From E44-bin89 sp034409565 (GTDB taxonomy: Bacteria; Chloroflexota; Dehalococcoidia; Dehalococcoidales; RBG-16-60-22), in the NCBI GenBank assembly GCA_034409565.1, contig DAOUMS010000015.1, positions 62,001 through 126,000 of the forward strand: a stretch of 64,000 nucleotides of DNA, read 5' to 3'. Shown here piece by piece: positions 23,050 to 31,194 of this stretch (position 1 is the first letter of the stretch; each line of letters begins with the position of its first letter). The position numbers were made by a program, and so were the translations under genes. The notes beneath the pieces are model-generated. The model searched no databases and was not told the origin of the DNA. It worked only from the letters and a program-made list of their open reading frames with translations.

Positions 23050-24825
23050 CTACAGAATCAAGTTCAGCAGGCCGCCCACGGAAAGGGAAACTATAACCAT
23101 GACGGCGGCGGCCTTGAGCATCCCGGTGGTGCCCAGCTCCCGCAGCAGGACGACAAAGGTGGCGATGCAGGGGAAGAACATGGCCAGCACCACGCTGCCC
23201 ACGACCAGCTGTCCTGAGGTTAGCGCCAGAGGCGCCAGCATACCCACGGCCACGTCCTTGCGCAGGAAGCCGATGGCCAGCGCCACCACCGCTTCCTTGG
23301 GCAACCCCAGCAGGCCGGTTACCACCGGCGCCGTGAAATCGGCGATGGCATTGAAGACACCCAGGGCATACAGTATGTTCATCACCAGAACCGCGCCCAG
23401 AATAATCGGGATGGCTTCACGCAGGAAACCATGAACCCTGAGCCACAGCTTCTGCAACACGGTACGCCACGGCGGTATACGATAGGGTGGAATCTCGATT
23501 AATAGCTCGGGGCTGAAGCCCTTTATCAGGCGATTGAGAATAAAGCCGAGTATGACCCAGACCAAGAACAGGGTCCCGTAGACGATGGCGACATACTGAA
23601 TCCCGCGCTGTCCCACCAGGCCAAAGACCATGGCCTGCAGCGCCGCGCAGGGCACGGCAATGGAAATAAGCGTGGCCGCGATGAACCTCTCCCGTTTGCT
23701 TTCCAGTATCCTGGTCGCCAGAATTGCCGGCACGTTGCAGCCAAGCCCCAGCAAGGTGGGGATAATGGCGTAACCGTGAAGGCCCAGGCGGTGCATGATG
23801 GTATCCATGAGAACGGCCAGACGCGGCAGATAGCCGATGTCCTCCAGCAGCCCGAGCAAGAGGTAGAAAGAGACGATGTATGGCAGCACCATGGCAAAAG
23901 GCACATAGAGCCCGGTGGTCAGTAAACCGAACGACTCGACGTAATTGACCTCACCGGCCGCGATATTGCCGAGCAGTGCTGCATGGAAGATGCCGGAGCC
24001 GCCCATCAGGTTGCTCAGCCACAATATCACCGGCGTCCAGAGGTGCTCGAACAGGGGGTCCAGGACGTAGGTTATCAGGCTTTCCCCGACGAAGCGGATA
24101 CCAAAGAATGTGCCGGCAAGGACGACCGCCGCGATGACTATGCCGGTTATTGGTCGGACGCTGGCATCTTCCAGGCGCTCCAGCCAGGTATGATGACGGT
24201 GGGTCACCTGCTGCACCTGTTCCACAATGCTGCCAATGGCCGCCCACCGCTCATTGTGGCTGGCCTGGGGCAGTCTAAGCGCTCTGGCGGCGGGAAGGCT
24301 TTCCACCAGCTCTTTTATGCCCTGCCCGGCCACCGCCACCGTGGGAATAACGGGAACGCCGAGCAAATCCTCAAGCTTCTTTAAATCAATGTGGATGCCG
24401 CGGTGACCGACGTCGTCCCACATGTTCAGGGCTATGACCATCGGGATGCCCTTTTCCAGCAACTGGAGCGTCAGGTTTAGGTTTCTCTCCAGATTGGTGG
24501 CATCAACCACATTGATGACCACATCGCCGGTGGCAAGCATTTTCAGGGCGATTTCCTCTGCCTCCGAGGACGGCTCCAGCCCGTAAGTGCCGGGCACATC
24601 AACCACCTCCGCCACCTCCTCCCCAATTTTCGTCAGTCCCTGCGTATAACCAACCGTAGTTCCCGGATAGTTGGAGGCGATAACCCGCACGCCTGTCAGT
24701 CGTGAAAAAACGACGCTCTTGCCGACATTGGGGTTGCCCATGAGGAGAATTTTCCTCAGGCCGCTTTTTTTACCTCTACCCTTTTTAACGCGGGGGATCG
24801 CCCCGTGACACGCCATTCCCCTCAC
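23050..24825 (-). CDS. feoB: Ferrous iron transporter FeoB
   Basis: Inner-membrane Fe(II) uptake protein with a GTPase domain. G motifs are visible: GNPNVGKS (about 31-38), YPGTT, DVPGTYGL and NMWD. After a helical linker the membrane part shows YIVSFYLLLGLLEDIGYLPR, GLGCNVPAILATR and the second Gate repeat LGAVLVMNILYALG. At 591 residues it is somewhat shorter than the E. coli form but has both Gate regions. It follows feoA by three bases and is under Fur in this operon. Confidence 0.95.
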   Translation of the reverse strand: MRGMACHGAIPRVKKGRGKKSGLRKILLMGNPNVGKSVVFSRLTGVRVIASNYPGTTVGYTQGLTKIGEEVAEVVDVPGTYGLEPSSEAEEIALKMLATGDVVINVVDATNLERNLNLTLQLLEKGIPMVIALNMWDDVGHRGIHIDLKKLEDLLGVPVIPTVAVAGQGIKELVESLPAARALRLPQASHNERWAAIGSIVEQVQQVTHRHHTWLERLEDASVRPITGIVIAAVVLAGTFFGIRFVGESLITYVLDPLFEHLWTPVILWLSNLMGGSGIFHAALLGNIAAGEVNYVESFGLLTTGLYVPFAMVLPYIVSFYLLLGLLEDIGYLPRLAVLMDTIMHRLGLHGYAIIPTLLGLGCNVPAILATRILESKRERFIAATLISIAVPCAALQAMVFGLVGQRGIQYVAIVYGTLFLVWVILGFILNRLIKGFSPELLIEIPPYRIPPWRTVLQKLWLRVHGFLREAIPIILGAVLVMNILYALGVFNAIADFTAPVVTGLLGLPKEAVVALAIGFLRKDVAVGMLAPLALTSGQLVVGSVVLAMFFPCIATFVVLLRELGTTGMLKAAAVMVIVSLSVGGLLNLIL

Positions 24826-24828
24826 CTA

Positions 24829-25074
24829 TCACGACTCAAGCTCAACCAGGATTCTGCTTGCCATGCCGAAGCCAATAGCCAGGCGGGTATTGCCCACCTG
24901 AACGGTAACCGGGCCGCGCATCAGCATGGAACTGACCTTGGTAATTTTTTTACCCGGTCTGATGCCCATAGCGCTGAGGCGACTTATCAGTCCCATCCCT
25001 CCATCAACTCTCAACACCGTGCCCCTCTGCCCGGCATACATCTGACTTAGACTAACCCACTTTGTCATCGTCAT
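24829..25074 (-). CDS. feoA: FeoA domain protein
   Basis: An 81-residue SH3-like cytoplasmic partner of FeoB. Typical features are LSQMYAGQRGTVLRVDGG, RLSAMGIRPGKKITKV and RGPVTVQVGNTRLAIGFGMA. It lies between fur (32 bases upstream) and feoB. Confidence 0.95.
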   Translation of the reverse strand: MTMTKWVSLSQMYAGQRGTVLRVDGGMGLISRLSAMGIRPGKKITKVSSMLMRGPVTVQVGNTRLAIGFGMASRILVELES

Positions 25075-25106
25075 ATATCACCTTTTTCTCCGGAGCAATG
25101 CCGCCA

Positions 25107-25547
25107 TTATCGCCGAGCCCGGCGACACCGCTCGCAGTAACCAGTAATGCGTATCTCCACTTCCGTAATATCACAGCCTTTCATTTCCGGCACTTCTTTC
25201 TTTAGATAGCGAGACAATGGATAGCTGAACTCAATCACCCGACCGCAGCCAAGACAAACCAGATGATGGTGCTCTCTGGCCGGTTTCACCTCATAGTGAT
25301 GGTGGTCTTCGCCAAAGTGCAGCTCATCCACCAGGTTCAGGTCTTTGAGCATCTGCAGAGTACGATATACCGTGGAGAGGCTGAGGCGTGGCTCCCTCTC
25401 ATGGGCACGCCGGAAAATCTCATCGGCGTCAAGGTGCCCCTGCCCCTGACGGATAATAGCCATAATCAAAGCTCGCTGACGGGTATATCTCTTCCCGGCG
25501 CTATTAAGTTTCCGGCGGCTCGTGGCTATTTTATGATTTTCCTTCAT
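25107..25547 (-). CDS. fur: Fur-family metalloregulator
   Basis: A 146-residue DNA-binding repressor of the Fur family. The winged helix (residues about 12-85) has HLDADEIFRRAHER and LSLSTVYRTLQMLKDLNLV. The metal sites include HFGEDHHHYEV and HHHLVCLGCGRVIEF, and two more cysteines lie in YCERC, giving a structural zinc site. Fur, PerR and Zur cannot be told apart by sequence alone; being in one operon with feoAB and under a 7-1-7 operator makes an iron sensor most likely. It probably represses itself and feoAB. Confidence 0.92.
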   Translation of the reverse strand: MKENHKIATSRRKLNSAGKRYTRQRALIMAIIRQGQGHLDADEIFRRAHEREPRLSLSTVYRTLQMLKDLNLVDELHFGEDHHHYEVKPAREHHHLVCLGCGRVIEFSYPLSRYLKKEVPEMKGCDITEVEIRITGYCERCRRARR

Positions 25548-25560
25548 TTCTTAATGCTAA

Positions 25561-25575
25561 TGCAAATCATTTGCA
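25561..25575. promoter_or_regulatory. Fur-type 7-1-7 operator
   Basis: TGCAAATCATTTGCA, a perfect 7-1-7 palindrome 14 bases ahead of the fur start. It covers the predicted transcript start near 25575, so repressor binding would block the fur-feoA-feoB promoter. Confidence 0.75.
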
Positions 25576-25581
25576 ATAATA

Positions 25582-25610
25582 ATTATACGTTATTTGTTTT
25601 CTTTTTGCAA
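25582..25610 (-). promoter_or_regulatory. Promoter for fur-feoA-feoB
   Basis: Minus-strand TTGCAA (25605-25610) and TATAAT (25582-25587), spacer 17. It lies in the gap after the MFS gene stop, and the Fur-type palindrome is just downstream. Confidence 0.7.
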
Positions 25611-25631
25611 CCAGGGCGTTCAGATAAGTTA

Positions 25632-26870
25632 TTACTTACGGAGTAATGTCGAAGCCCAGATGAAAATGATAATCGCCATGACTATAGCCGCGCTGGAGTT
25701 AACCAGCAGCATGACCGGCGCTCCCCAGATACCGGTACCGACCCCGGTTAACAGGTTTCCCAACGGCAGCGTCCCGATGGCAAAGGCACGGATACCAGAT
25801 ACCCTGCCCCGCATTTCCTCGGTGGACCACACCATCAGCAGTGACTGAATGAGCGTCATGCACATTCCCTGGTTTAACCCGGCCATAACCAGAATAATCA
25901 GGGACAGGGGAAAAAGACGGGAAAAAGCAAAAAGTACCAGCATGGCCGGCCACATAATGGTTACCGCGGCCAGCAGTTTCCCCCGATTTAATGTATCCGG
26001 CAGTATGGCCACCAGTAACGGGCCAACCGTATTACCGAGTCCGATTGCCGCCATGAGATAACCGTAGCCGCTTACTTCAGTATGCAGGACATCGCGGGCA
26101 AATACCGGGATGGAAGTGAACCAGTACGGGAAAACAAAGAGGTTTGCCAACGCAGCAATCAGTATCAGTGCGGAAAGAGAGCGGTCTTTTCTTATGTAGC
26201 GGAAGCCCGTTATTAGGTTCTGCCAGATTGATTCCCGGGACAGCGGCCTTGCTGGCGGTTCTACTTTCATGGGCAGCAGAGACAGGAATGACAGGCAGAA
26301 ACTGGCCGCAATCAAAGCGAAGCAGCCACCGGCCCCGATAACTTCGAGCAGGCTCCCCCCGAGAAGTGGTCCCAGTATGGTGGTACTGCCCTGCGAGACA
26401 AAGAGGAGAGAAACAGCAGCGACCACGTGGTGCCTTCTAACAATATCCGTGGCGGTGGCATGCCGGGAGGAAAAATCAAAAGTATATGATATCCCACCCA
26501 CCAGGGTAAACAGGAAGAGATGCCACACCTCCAGACGCGCAGTCATAAACAGCGCCATGATAACCAGGGCACTGACGGCGTAAACCACCTGCACGGTGAT
26601 AAGGATATGGCGACGGCTAAAACGGTCGGAGACAGTACCACAGAAAGGCCCCAGCAGCATGGCGATAAAGCGACAGGTCCCCAGCAGACCGACCAGAACA
26701 GGGGAGTCAGTTAGCTCCAGTACCAGCCAGGCACCAACCACCGTTTCCATCCAGCGGCCAATATAGGTACCTAGGGAAGAGAGGAAAAGAAGGCGGTATG
26801 ACGGATAGCGCCAGGCGGCCAGGAAACGGTGACGTTCTGTGGCGGCGACCTCAACTTCAGGCAATATCAC
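25632..26870 (-). CDS. MFS transporter (MFS_3/EntS-like)
   Basis: A 412-residue major facilitator with about 12 hydrophobic helices. The N-terminal RYPSYRLLFLSSLGTYIGRW and GPFCGTVSDRFSRRHI (the loop 2-3 DR motif) are typical of the EntS-like or MFS_3 group, many of which export siderophores or drugs. It precedes the fur operon on the same strand, so a metal link is possible, but the Fur operator serves the downstream operon. Substrate unknown. Confidence 0.85.
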   Translation of the reverse strand: MILPEVEVAATERHRFLAAWRYPSYRLLFLSSLGTYIGRWMETVVGAWLVLELTDSPVLVGLLGTCRFIAMLLGPFCGTVSDRFSRRHILITVQVVYAVSALVIMALFMTARLEVWHLFLFTLVGGISYTFDFSSRHATATDIVRRHHVVAAVSLLFVSQGSTTILGPLLGGSLLEVIGAGGCFALIAASFCLSFLSLLPMKVEPPARPLSRESIWQNLITGFRYIRKDRSLSALILIAALANLFVFPYWFTSIPVFARDVLHTEVSGYGYLMAAIGLGNTVGPLLVAILPDTLNRGKLLAAVTIMWPAMLVLFAFSRLFPLSLIILVMAGLNQGMCMTLIQSLLMVWSTEEMRGRVSGIRAFAIGTLPLGNLLTGVGTGIWGAPVMLLVNSSAAIVMAIIIFIWASTLLRK

Positions 26871-26882
26871 CCTCCACAGACT

Positions 26883-27698
26883 TCAGATTCCCAACCGGCT
26901 TCTGATTTCGGGCATGGCCTTTTGTGCCGCCAACTCACCCAGCCTGATGCACTCCCGGGCATGATGAAACTCCGCCGCCCCAATATGCACCACATCCGGT
27001 TCAATGACAACGTCGGCATTCTCCAGGCTTGACCTCACCAGCGAATAGGTGCCAATGTGTATGGACTGGAGCAGGACATGGATGATGTTTGGTTTCCTGG
27101 CGCCCTTCTTGCTTTCCTTGCTTGGCTCGTGGAAGCGGTCAATTACGCTGGGAATGACGTTGACCGCAATGACGAAGTCGGCGCCCATTTTCTGCACCAG
27201 GTTAACCGGCACCGGAATTGCCAGCCTGCCATCCACCAGATATCGGCCGCCTCTCTTCGCCACGGTAAATATTCCCGGTATGGAAATGCTGGCCCTGACT
27301 GCTTCTACCACAGAACCGCGGTCGAATACCACCGCCTCCCCGGTATCGATATCAGTCGCGGTGCAGGCAAACGGCATCATCAGGTCGCTGAACTTGATAT
27401 TGCCGCCCAGAAACGAGGCCAGCTGGTCGCTGATTTTCTTCCCTCTGATGAGCCCGGTCCTGGGCAGGGCCGGGTCGATAAACCGGGTTAATCGGCTCCC
27501 TGATAATTCGATGACCTTATCTTTTATGAGAGCCGCATTTTTGCTGCGCGCGTAGATTGAACCAACGGCAGCGCCAATACTCGTGCCCGCAATCAGGTCA
27601 ATGGGAATTCCCTCCCTCTCCAGGACGTTTAACACGCCGATATGCGCCATCCCCCGCGCTGCACCACCCCCCAGTGCCAGGCCAATCTTTTTCCCCAT
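26883..27698 (-). CDS. Patatin-like phospholipase
   Basis: A 271-residue hydrolase of the patatin/RssA family. It has the oxyanion motif GGGAARGMAHIG (about 9-20), the nucleophile motif GTSIGA (near 40) and the catalytic Asp in VDGRLAIPVPV (near 171). Catalytic Ser-Asp pairs of this type cleave acyl esters in lipids. It lies between the MauE/DoxX gene (four bases upstream) and the MFS gene (12 bases downstream), a likely operon. Physiological substrate unknown. Confidence 0.9.
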   Translation of the reverse strand: MGKKIGLALGGGAARGMAHIGVLNVLEREGIPIDLIAGTSIGAAVGSIYARSKNAALIKDKVIELSGSRLTRFIDPALPRTGLIRGKKISDQLASFLGGNIKFSDLMMPFACTATDIDTGEAVVFDRGSVVEAVRASISIPGIFTVAKRGGRYLVDGRLAIPVPVNLVQKMGADFVIAVNVIPSVIDRFHEPSKESKKGARKPNIIHVLLQSIHIGTYSLVRSSLENADVVIEPDVVHIGAAEFHHARECIRLGELAAQKAMPEIRSRLGI

Positions 27699-27702
27699 TG
27701 AC

Positions 27703-28182
27703 TCAGCCCCTCCTCAAGAACCAGGGATAAATATTGACAAACCTGCCCTGATAATATAACACGACTATAGCGCCCAGAATAAGCATTATAATATCGATAT
27801 ACAGCGCACCAGCGACCGACAGCCGGTACTGTACCCAGTTCTCCGCCATGCCGAAACAGCCGCAGGGCTGGTCACCGAAACCCTGAATAAGCAGTATGCT
27901 GTTATTGAGCATCAGGCTCGCGGTAAGCGCCAGCGCCAGAGAAACCACTAGCCTGGCGGCAATACCAGCAAGCAGCAGTAAGCCAATTAAAATCTCGACG
28001 CTGGGCAGCCAGCGGAAGATGAACCTGTCCAGCGCGGTCGGCAGGAACTCCGGGAAAACGAAAATGACGAACGACTGCGTCTGGTTGAGCATTTTCCCCA
28101 GACCGGCAACCAGAAAAATAAGCCCCAGAATAATACCAGCGCCAACAGCGAGCCAGTTACGACGTGACATATTGCAACTCAA
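27703..28182 (-). CDS. MauE/DoxX family membrane protein
   Basis: A 159-residue protein with four hydrophobic helices. It has the MauE-type CGCFG motif (QPCGCFGMAENW) after helix 3, and FLVAGLGKML in helix 1. MauE-like proteins support disulfide or redox maturation of exported proteins, and DoxX relatives join quinone-linked reactions; no methylamine genes are present. It may be read with the patatin gene. Confidence 0.8.
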   Translation of the reverse strand: MSCNMSRRNWLAVGAGIILGLIFLVAGLGKMLNQTQSFVIFVFPEFLPTALDRFIFRWLPSVEILIGLLLLAGIAARLVVSLALALTASLMLNNSILLIQGFGDQPCGCFGMAENWVQYRLSVAGALYIDIIMLILGAIVVLYYQGRFVNIYPWFLRRG

Positions 28183-28219
28183 TTCAATGGGCTATATTCT
28201 CTGCGGCGGGTCAACCCCC

Positions 28220-29830
28220 TCACCCCCAAAGCTCTTCGATGTCTTTTTCCGCCTGTCCCCCGCCGCCGGGCTTTTCGGCGGTGAGAAACTCCTGATAGGA
28301 CTTGGGCGAGCCGTACTCCCTGGTCCGGATGACCACCGGCATGGGCACGGCGTGCCCGAAAATAAGGGCCTGCTGTTTCGATTCCAGCCGGGAAAGTACC
28401 GATTTCAAAGCGCCTTTGCCAGATACACCAGCGAGGACGCTGTCAATATCCCGCTCGTTGTCCAGCAGGCAGGTTACCTTGGTGCCCATCTGCGACATCA
28501 CCTCGGTGTCTATGCCGCTGGGACGCTGGTCAATGACCAGCAGGGTAACGTTGTACTTCCTCATCTCGCGGGCGATGGTGCCAAAAATGGTCCGGGCGGC
28601 CACTTCCGGATTGAGAAAGCGGTGCGCCTCCTCAATGGTGATGACCAGCGGCTTTGGCTTACCGGTATCCTCGCCCATTGCCTTCTCCATGCGGTCGCGG
28701 TACCGGGCATGGATGCGCCGCGTCAAGAGATTGGCCACCAGAATATAAGCAGTGATGTCCGTGTAGCGGCCGAACTCCAGAACCACGTTTATGCCCCGGT
28801 CAAGGTATTCCAGAATACGCGTTACCGCGTTGTCCGGCGCCTGTGGCTCAATGAAGGGGAGCCGGCTCACCGTGGCCAGTCCCCTTTTCAGGTTCTGGAA
28901 GGAGCTCTCGTGGATAGACAGTTCTTTCAGGAGCTCGCTGGTCTCTTCCGTGTCCGGCAGGTCGGCAGTTTGCCGCAGCCAGTCTCTGCCGAAGCGGCGC
29001 CGCAACTGGTAAATCGCTTCCACCGCCGGCTCGGTCAGGTTCAGCGTCTGGCGCAGCAATGCCATATCCTCTGGCTCAATCTCATCGTAGCCAATTCTGA
29101 CCACGAAGTCGGTGCTGACCTTGCGCCGCCGCGAGCTTTCCTCGTCAAGGGTGAACACGGCCACCTTCGAGGGGAAAAGCTGCTTCAGCGCCTTGACTGA
29201 TTTACCCCCCTCGCTCGTCCCCGCCCAGCCGTACTCGTTGTGCATATCGAAGATTAAATTCACCGCGGCGCTCTTTTGCAACATGCCGATGAGCAGGATG
29301 CGGGTGAGGAACGTCTTGCCGGTGCCGCTCTTGCCGAAGATGCCGTTGGAGCGTTTGACCAGCTCCGGAAGGTCGAGGCATATCTTGGTCTCCATATCCA
29401 GCGGCGTGCCCACATAAAATCGTTTCTCGTCCTCGCCGCCGAAGACGAGCTCCACGTCACTCTGCGAGGCCAGGTTGACCACCGAGAAATGGCTCGGCAC
29501 TGTTTTCACCGGCTGCGGCCCCTCAATCAGGGTGTCGACATCGCCGGCTATGGTCAGCATGGGCAGGACGTGCAATGTGCCGTAGGTGCTGGTGCCGGAG
29601 AGCACCTCAGAGACAAAGGGGTCGGAAATATCAGGCGGCGTCAGGGTAAAGCGGGGGTCAATGACGCCCAGGCCAATATCGGTTATCATGCCGAAAAACC
29701 TCTGCTTCTGTCCCTCGATGGTGACATACCTCCCCACCGCCATGTCCTCCACCGATACCCCGCCGTCCAGCTTGACCTCGACCCCGCTCTCCAGCGACCC
29801 GGCGACCACGATGCCCAGCCGGTCCGTCAT
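28220..29830 (-). CDS. herA: HerA-like hexameric DNA translocase ATPase
   Basis: Pumps double-stranded DNA and works with NurA nuclease to resect ends in archaea. Of 536 residues, the N-terminal part is a beta-barrel-like region, then Walker A IFGKSGTGKTFLTR (about 189-202) and Walker B LVITIEEAHRFL (about 390-401), followed by the sensor region LLVIDQRPSGIDTEVMSQMGT. The start overlaps the stop of the HAS-barrel gene by four bases. NurA is encoded 1.4 kb upstream on the same strand, after several small genes. A partner for phage or plasmid systems is possible, but this arrangement fits the chromosomal HerA/NurA pair. Confidence 0.9.
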   Translation of the reverse strand: MTDRLGIVVAGSLESGVEVKLDGGVSVEDMAVGRYVTIEGQKQRFFGMITDIGLGVIDPRFTLTPPDISDPFVSEVLSGTSTYGTLHVLPMLTIAGDVDTLIEGPQPVKTVPSHFSVVNLASQSDVELVFGGEDEKRFYVGTPLDMETKICLDLPELVKRSNGIFGKSGTGKTFLTRILLIGMLQKSAAVNLIFDMHNEYGWAGTSEGGKSVKALKQLFPSKVAVFTLDEESSRRRKVSTDFVVRIGYDEIEPEDMALLRQTLNLTEPAVEAIYQLRRRFGRDWLRQTADLPDTEETSELLKELSIHESSFQNLKRGLATVSRLPFIEPQAPDNAVTRILEYLDRGINVVLEFGRYTDITAYILVANLLTRRIHARYRDRMEKAMGEDTGKPKPLVITIEEAHRFLNPEVAARTIFGTIAREMRKYNVTLLVIDQRPSGIDTEVMSQMGTKVTCLLDNERDIDSVLAGVSGKGALKSVLSRLESKQQALIFGHAVPMPVVIRTREYGSPKSYQEFLTAEKPGGGGQAEKDIEELWG

Positions 29831-30432
29831 TTCAGCCTCCCCAGAATCGCCTTGAGCTGGTTGTACTGCCCGCCAAGCATGACCGCCAGTTCCTTGCCCG
29901 CCGCCACCAGAAAGGCGCGGGGGTCTGCCTGCGGCTGGCTCATCAGGCGCAGCGCGGCGGGTATGATTTCATCCATGGATACGGGCAGGTGGGCGCTGAC
30001 CAGTATATTCAAAAAGGCCAGCGACTGCCCGAACTGGCGCACTTCATCGGCAGAGCATTGATAGACAAAGCCGTGGAGTCGCGCCGGGCCGGGGGGTAGA
30101 TACTGATTAATATTTTCCCCCTTTCCATGCCCCACCACCAGCGCGCTGAACTCGCTGCGCAGCAGCTTGGAAAGCTGGGGACTGGACTGGTAGATGGCCG
30201 CCTCGCTTTCTTCGTCTTTGCCGCGGGCGATAGGCCTTCTTCCCGGCTCCAGGCTGCCGGTGGTGGCGTGGCAAACAATACCGTAGATGTCCAGCTCACC
30301 GTCCCTGGTCTTCACCAGGCTGCCCAGAGGCGGCAGCTCATAGAGCTCATAGCACTGGGCAGTGAAGCCGGTGGTGCTGGCCTCGATTATTTCGCCGACT
30401 CTGTCGGCTAAACTAGAGTTTATCAGTCTCAC
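29827..30432 (-). CDS. HAS-barrel domain protein (HerA partner)
   Basis: A 201-residue protein. The N-terminal ~100 residues (GEIIEASTTGFTAQCYELYELPPLGSLVK in two parts, then DIYGIVCHATTG) look like the HAS-barrel normally found at the N-terminus of HerA ATPases. Here it is a separate gene coupled to herA by an ATGA overlap. The C-terminal half is helical and ends in GGQYNQLKAILGRLK. It may form part of the HerA ring entrance or contact NurA. Family name is my reading, the pairing is seen directly. Confidence 0.7.
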   Translation of the reverse strand: MRLINSSLADRVGEIIEASTTGFTAQCYELYELPPLGSLVKTRDGELDIYGIVCHATTGSLEPGRRPIARGKDEESEAAIYQSSPQLSKLLRSEFSALVVGHGKGENINQYLPPGPARLHGFVYQCSADEVRQFGQSLAFLNILVSAHLPVSMDEIIPAALRLMSQPQADPRAFLVAAGKELAVMLGGQYNQLKAILGRLK

Positions 30433-30451
30433 CTCCTGTGGTACTCTATTG

Positions 30452-30493
30452 CCCCTTTGGAAAAGGGGGATACAGGGGGATTTGAAATCCCCC
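30452..30493. repeat. Double palindromic repeat element
   Basis: Two adjacent hairpins: CCCCTTT (30452-30458) with AAAGGGG (30462-30468), and GGGGGATTT (30475-30483) with AAATCCCCC (30485-30493). This pattern resembles small intergenic palindromic repeats that recur in many bacterial genomes. Only one copy is in the window. Confidence 0.6.
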
Positions 30494-30517
30494 TTATGCT
30501 ACTGTTTCTTACTTTCC

Positions 30518-30574
30518 CTATTTCTTCTTTGTCTGCTTGGGTTTCTTGACGTTCTTTCTACCTTTACTGCCCAT
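30518..30574 (-). CDS. 18-residue basic microprotein
   Basis: ATG at 30574 with a strong GGGAGGT site five to seven bases ahead. The product is MGSKGRKNVKKPKQTKKK, ending in TAG. Ten of 18 residues are Lys or Arg. There is no hydrophobic part; a nucleic-acid-binding or ribosome-linked role is a guess. The near-ideal ribosome site and short clean frame support translation. It lies between the HAS-barrel and zinc-ribbon genes. Confidence 0.55.
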   Translation of the reverse strand: MGSKGRKNVKKPKQTKKK

Positions 30575-30621
30575 TATTTACCTCCCTTTAAAAACGCCTG
30601 ACGTTTCTTAAGATATTATGC

Positions 30622-30855
30622 CTAGCAAACAAAAAGTAGCAGTATTATGAAAAATAGAATTCCCAATCCTGCAAGGGTAATTAAACAACCAAGTGATTGC
30701 AGACTACCCCATATAGTTGCCTGTCCGCACTTAGGACACTTTGTTACTCCTGTCCCTAAAACATTGCCACAGTTTATACAAACCCTCTTACCACATCCAG
30801 GGCACTTTGTTAATCTATCATCTAGTGAAACCCCGCAGTTTCCGCAGGTTCTCAT
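30622..30855 (-). CDS. Double zinc-ribbon membrane protein
   Basis: A 77-residue protein with three zinc-knuckle pairs: CGNC, CPGC with CINC, and CPKC, followed by one C-terminal membrane helix (LGCLITLAGLGILFFIILLL). The zinc part should face the cytoplasm. AT-rich composition sets it apart from its neighbours. Function unknown; such zinc-ribbon/helix proteins are common and diverse. Confidence 0.75.
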   Translation of the reverse strand: MRTCGNCGVSLDDRLTKCPGCGKRVCINCGNVLGTGVTKCPKCGQATIWGSLQSLGCLITLAGLGILFFIILLLFVC

Positions 30856-30923
30856 TTCTTTACTTCCTAAAACCTAGTTATTGAATTTCTTTTCTATTAC
30901 CCTTACTTCCTCCAAGCTTCCCT

Positions 30924-30948
30924 CCTCCTCTCCTCCCAGGAGAGGAGG
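30924..30948. repeat. Perfect hairpin, REP-like
   Basis: CCTCCTCTCC (30924-30933), loop TCCCA, GGAGAGGAGG (30939-30948). There is no T tract on either side. It lies between two small genes of the HerA/NurA region. Confidence 0.6.
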
Positions 30949-30975
30949 ACACAAGAGAGTGAGGTCAAAATTCTC

Positions 30976-31116
30976 TTATCTTACCGCCACGCCCAGGAAG
31001 TAGGGCCAGACCACGAGCCCGAGAATAATCTTCCACCATACCAGTTCGGCATAACCGATGGTGAACAGCCAGCCGATAAACCATATTATGCCAAATCCGG
31101 GTCCACTCTGCTTCAT
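30976..31116 (-). CDS. Small two-helix membrane protein (46 residues)
   Basis: ATG at 31116 with GGAGGG six to seven bases ahead, TAA at 30976-30978. The product has two hydrophobic segments, GIIWFIGWLFTIGY and IILGLVVWPYFLGVAV, with a short loop between. It sits between NurA and the zinc-ribbon gene on the same strand. No family recognised with certainty; it is similar in style to small aromatic-rich membrane proteins. Confidence 0.6.
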   Translation of the reverse strand: MKQSGPGFGIIWFIGWLFTIGYAELVWWKIILGLVVWPYFLGVAVR

Positions 31117-31194
31117 TTTGCTTCCCTCCGTTCTGTCCAGCTACTCATTATTTAGCGCCTTTCACAACTGCCAGAGGTGAGGCCTAATAATATT

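Noticed and set aside
27896..29200. 434-residue plus-strand ORF
   Set aside because: It is antisense to the MauE/DoxX and herA genes, which have clear motifs.
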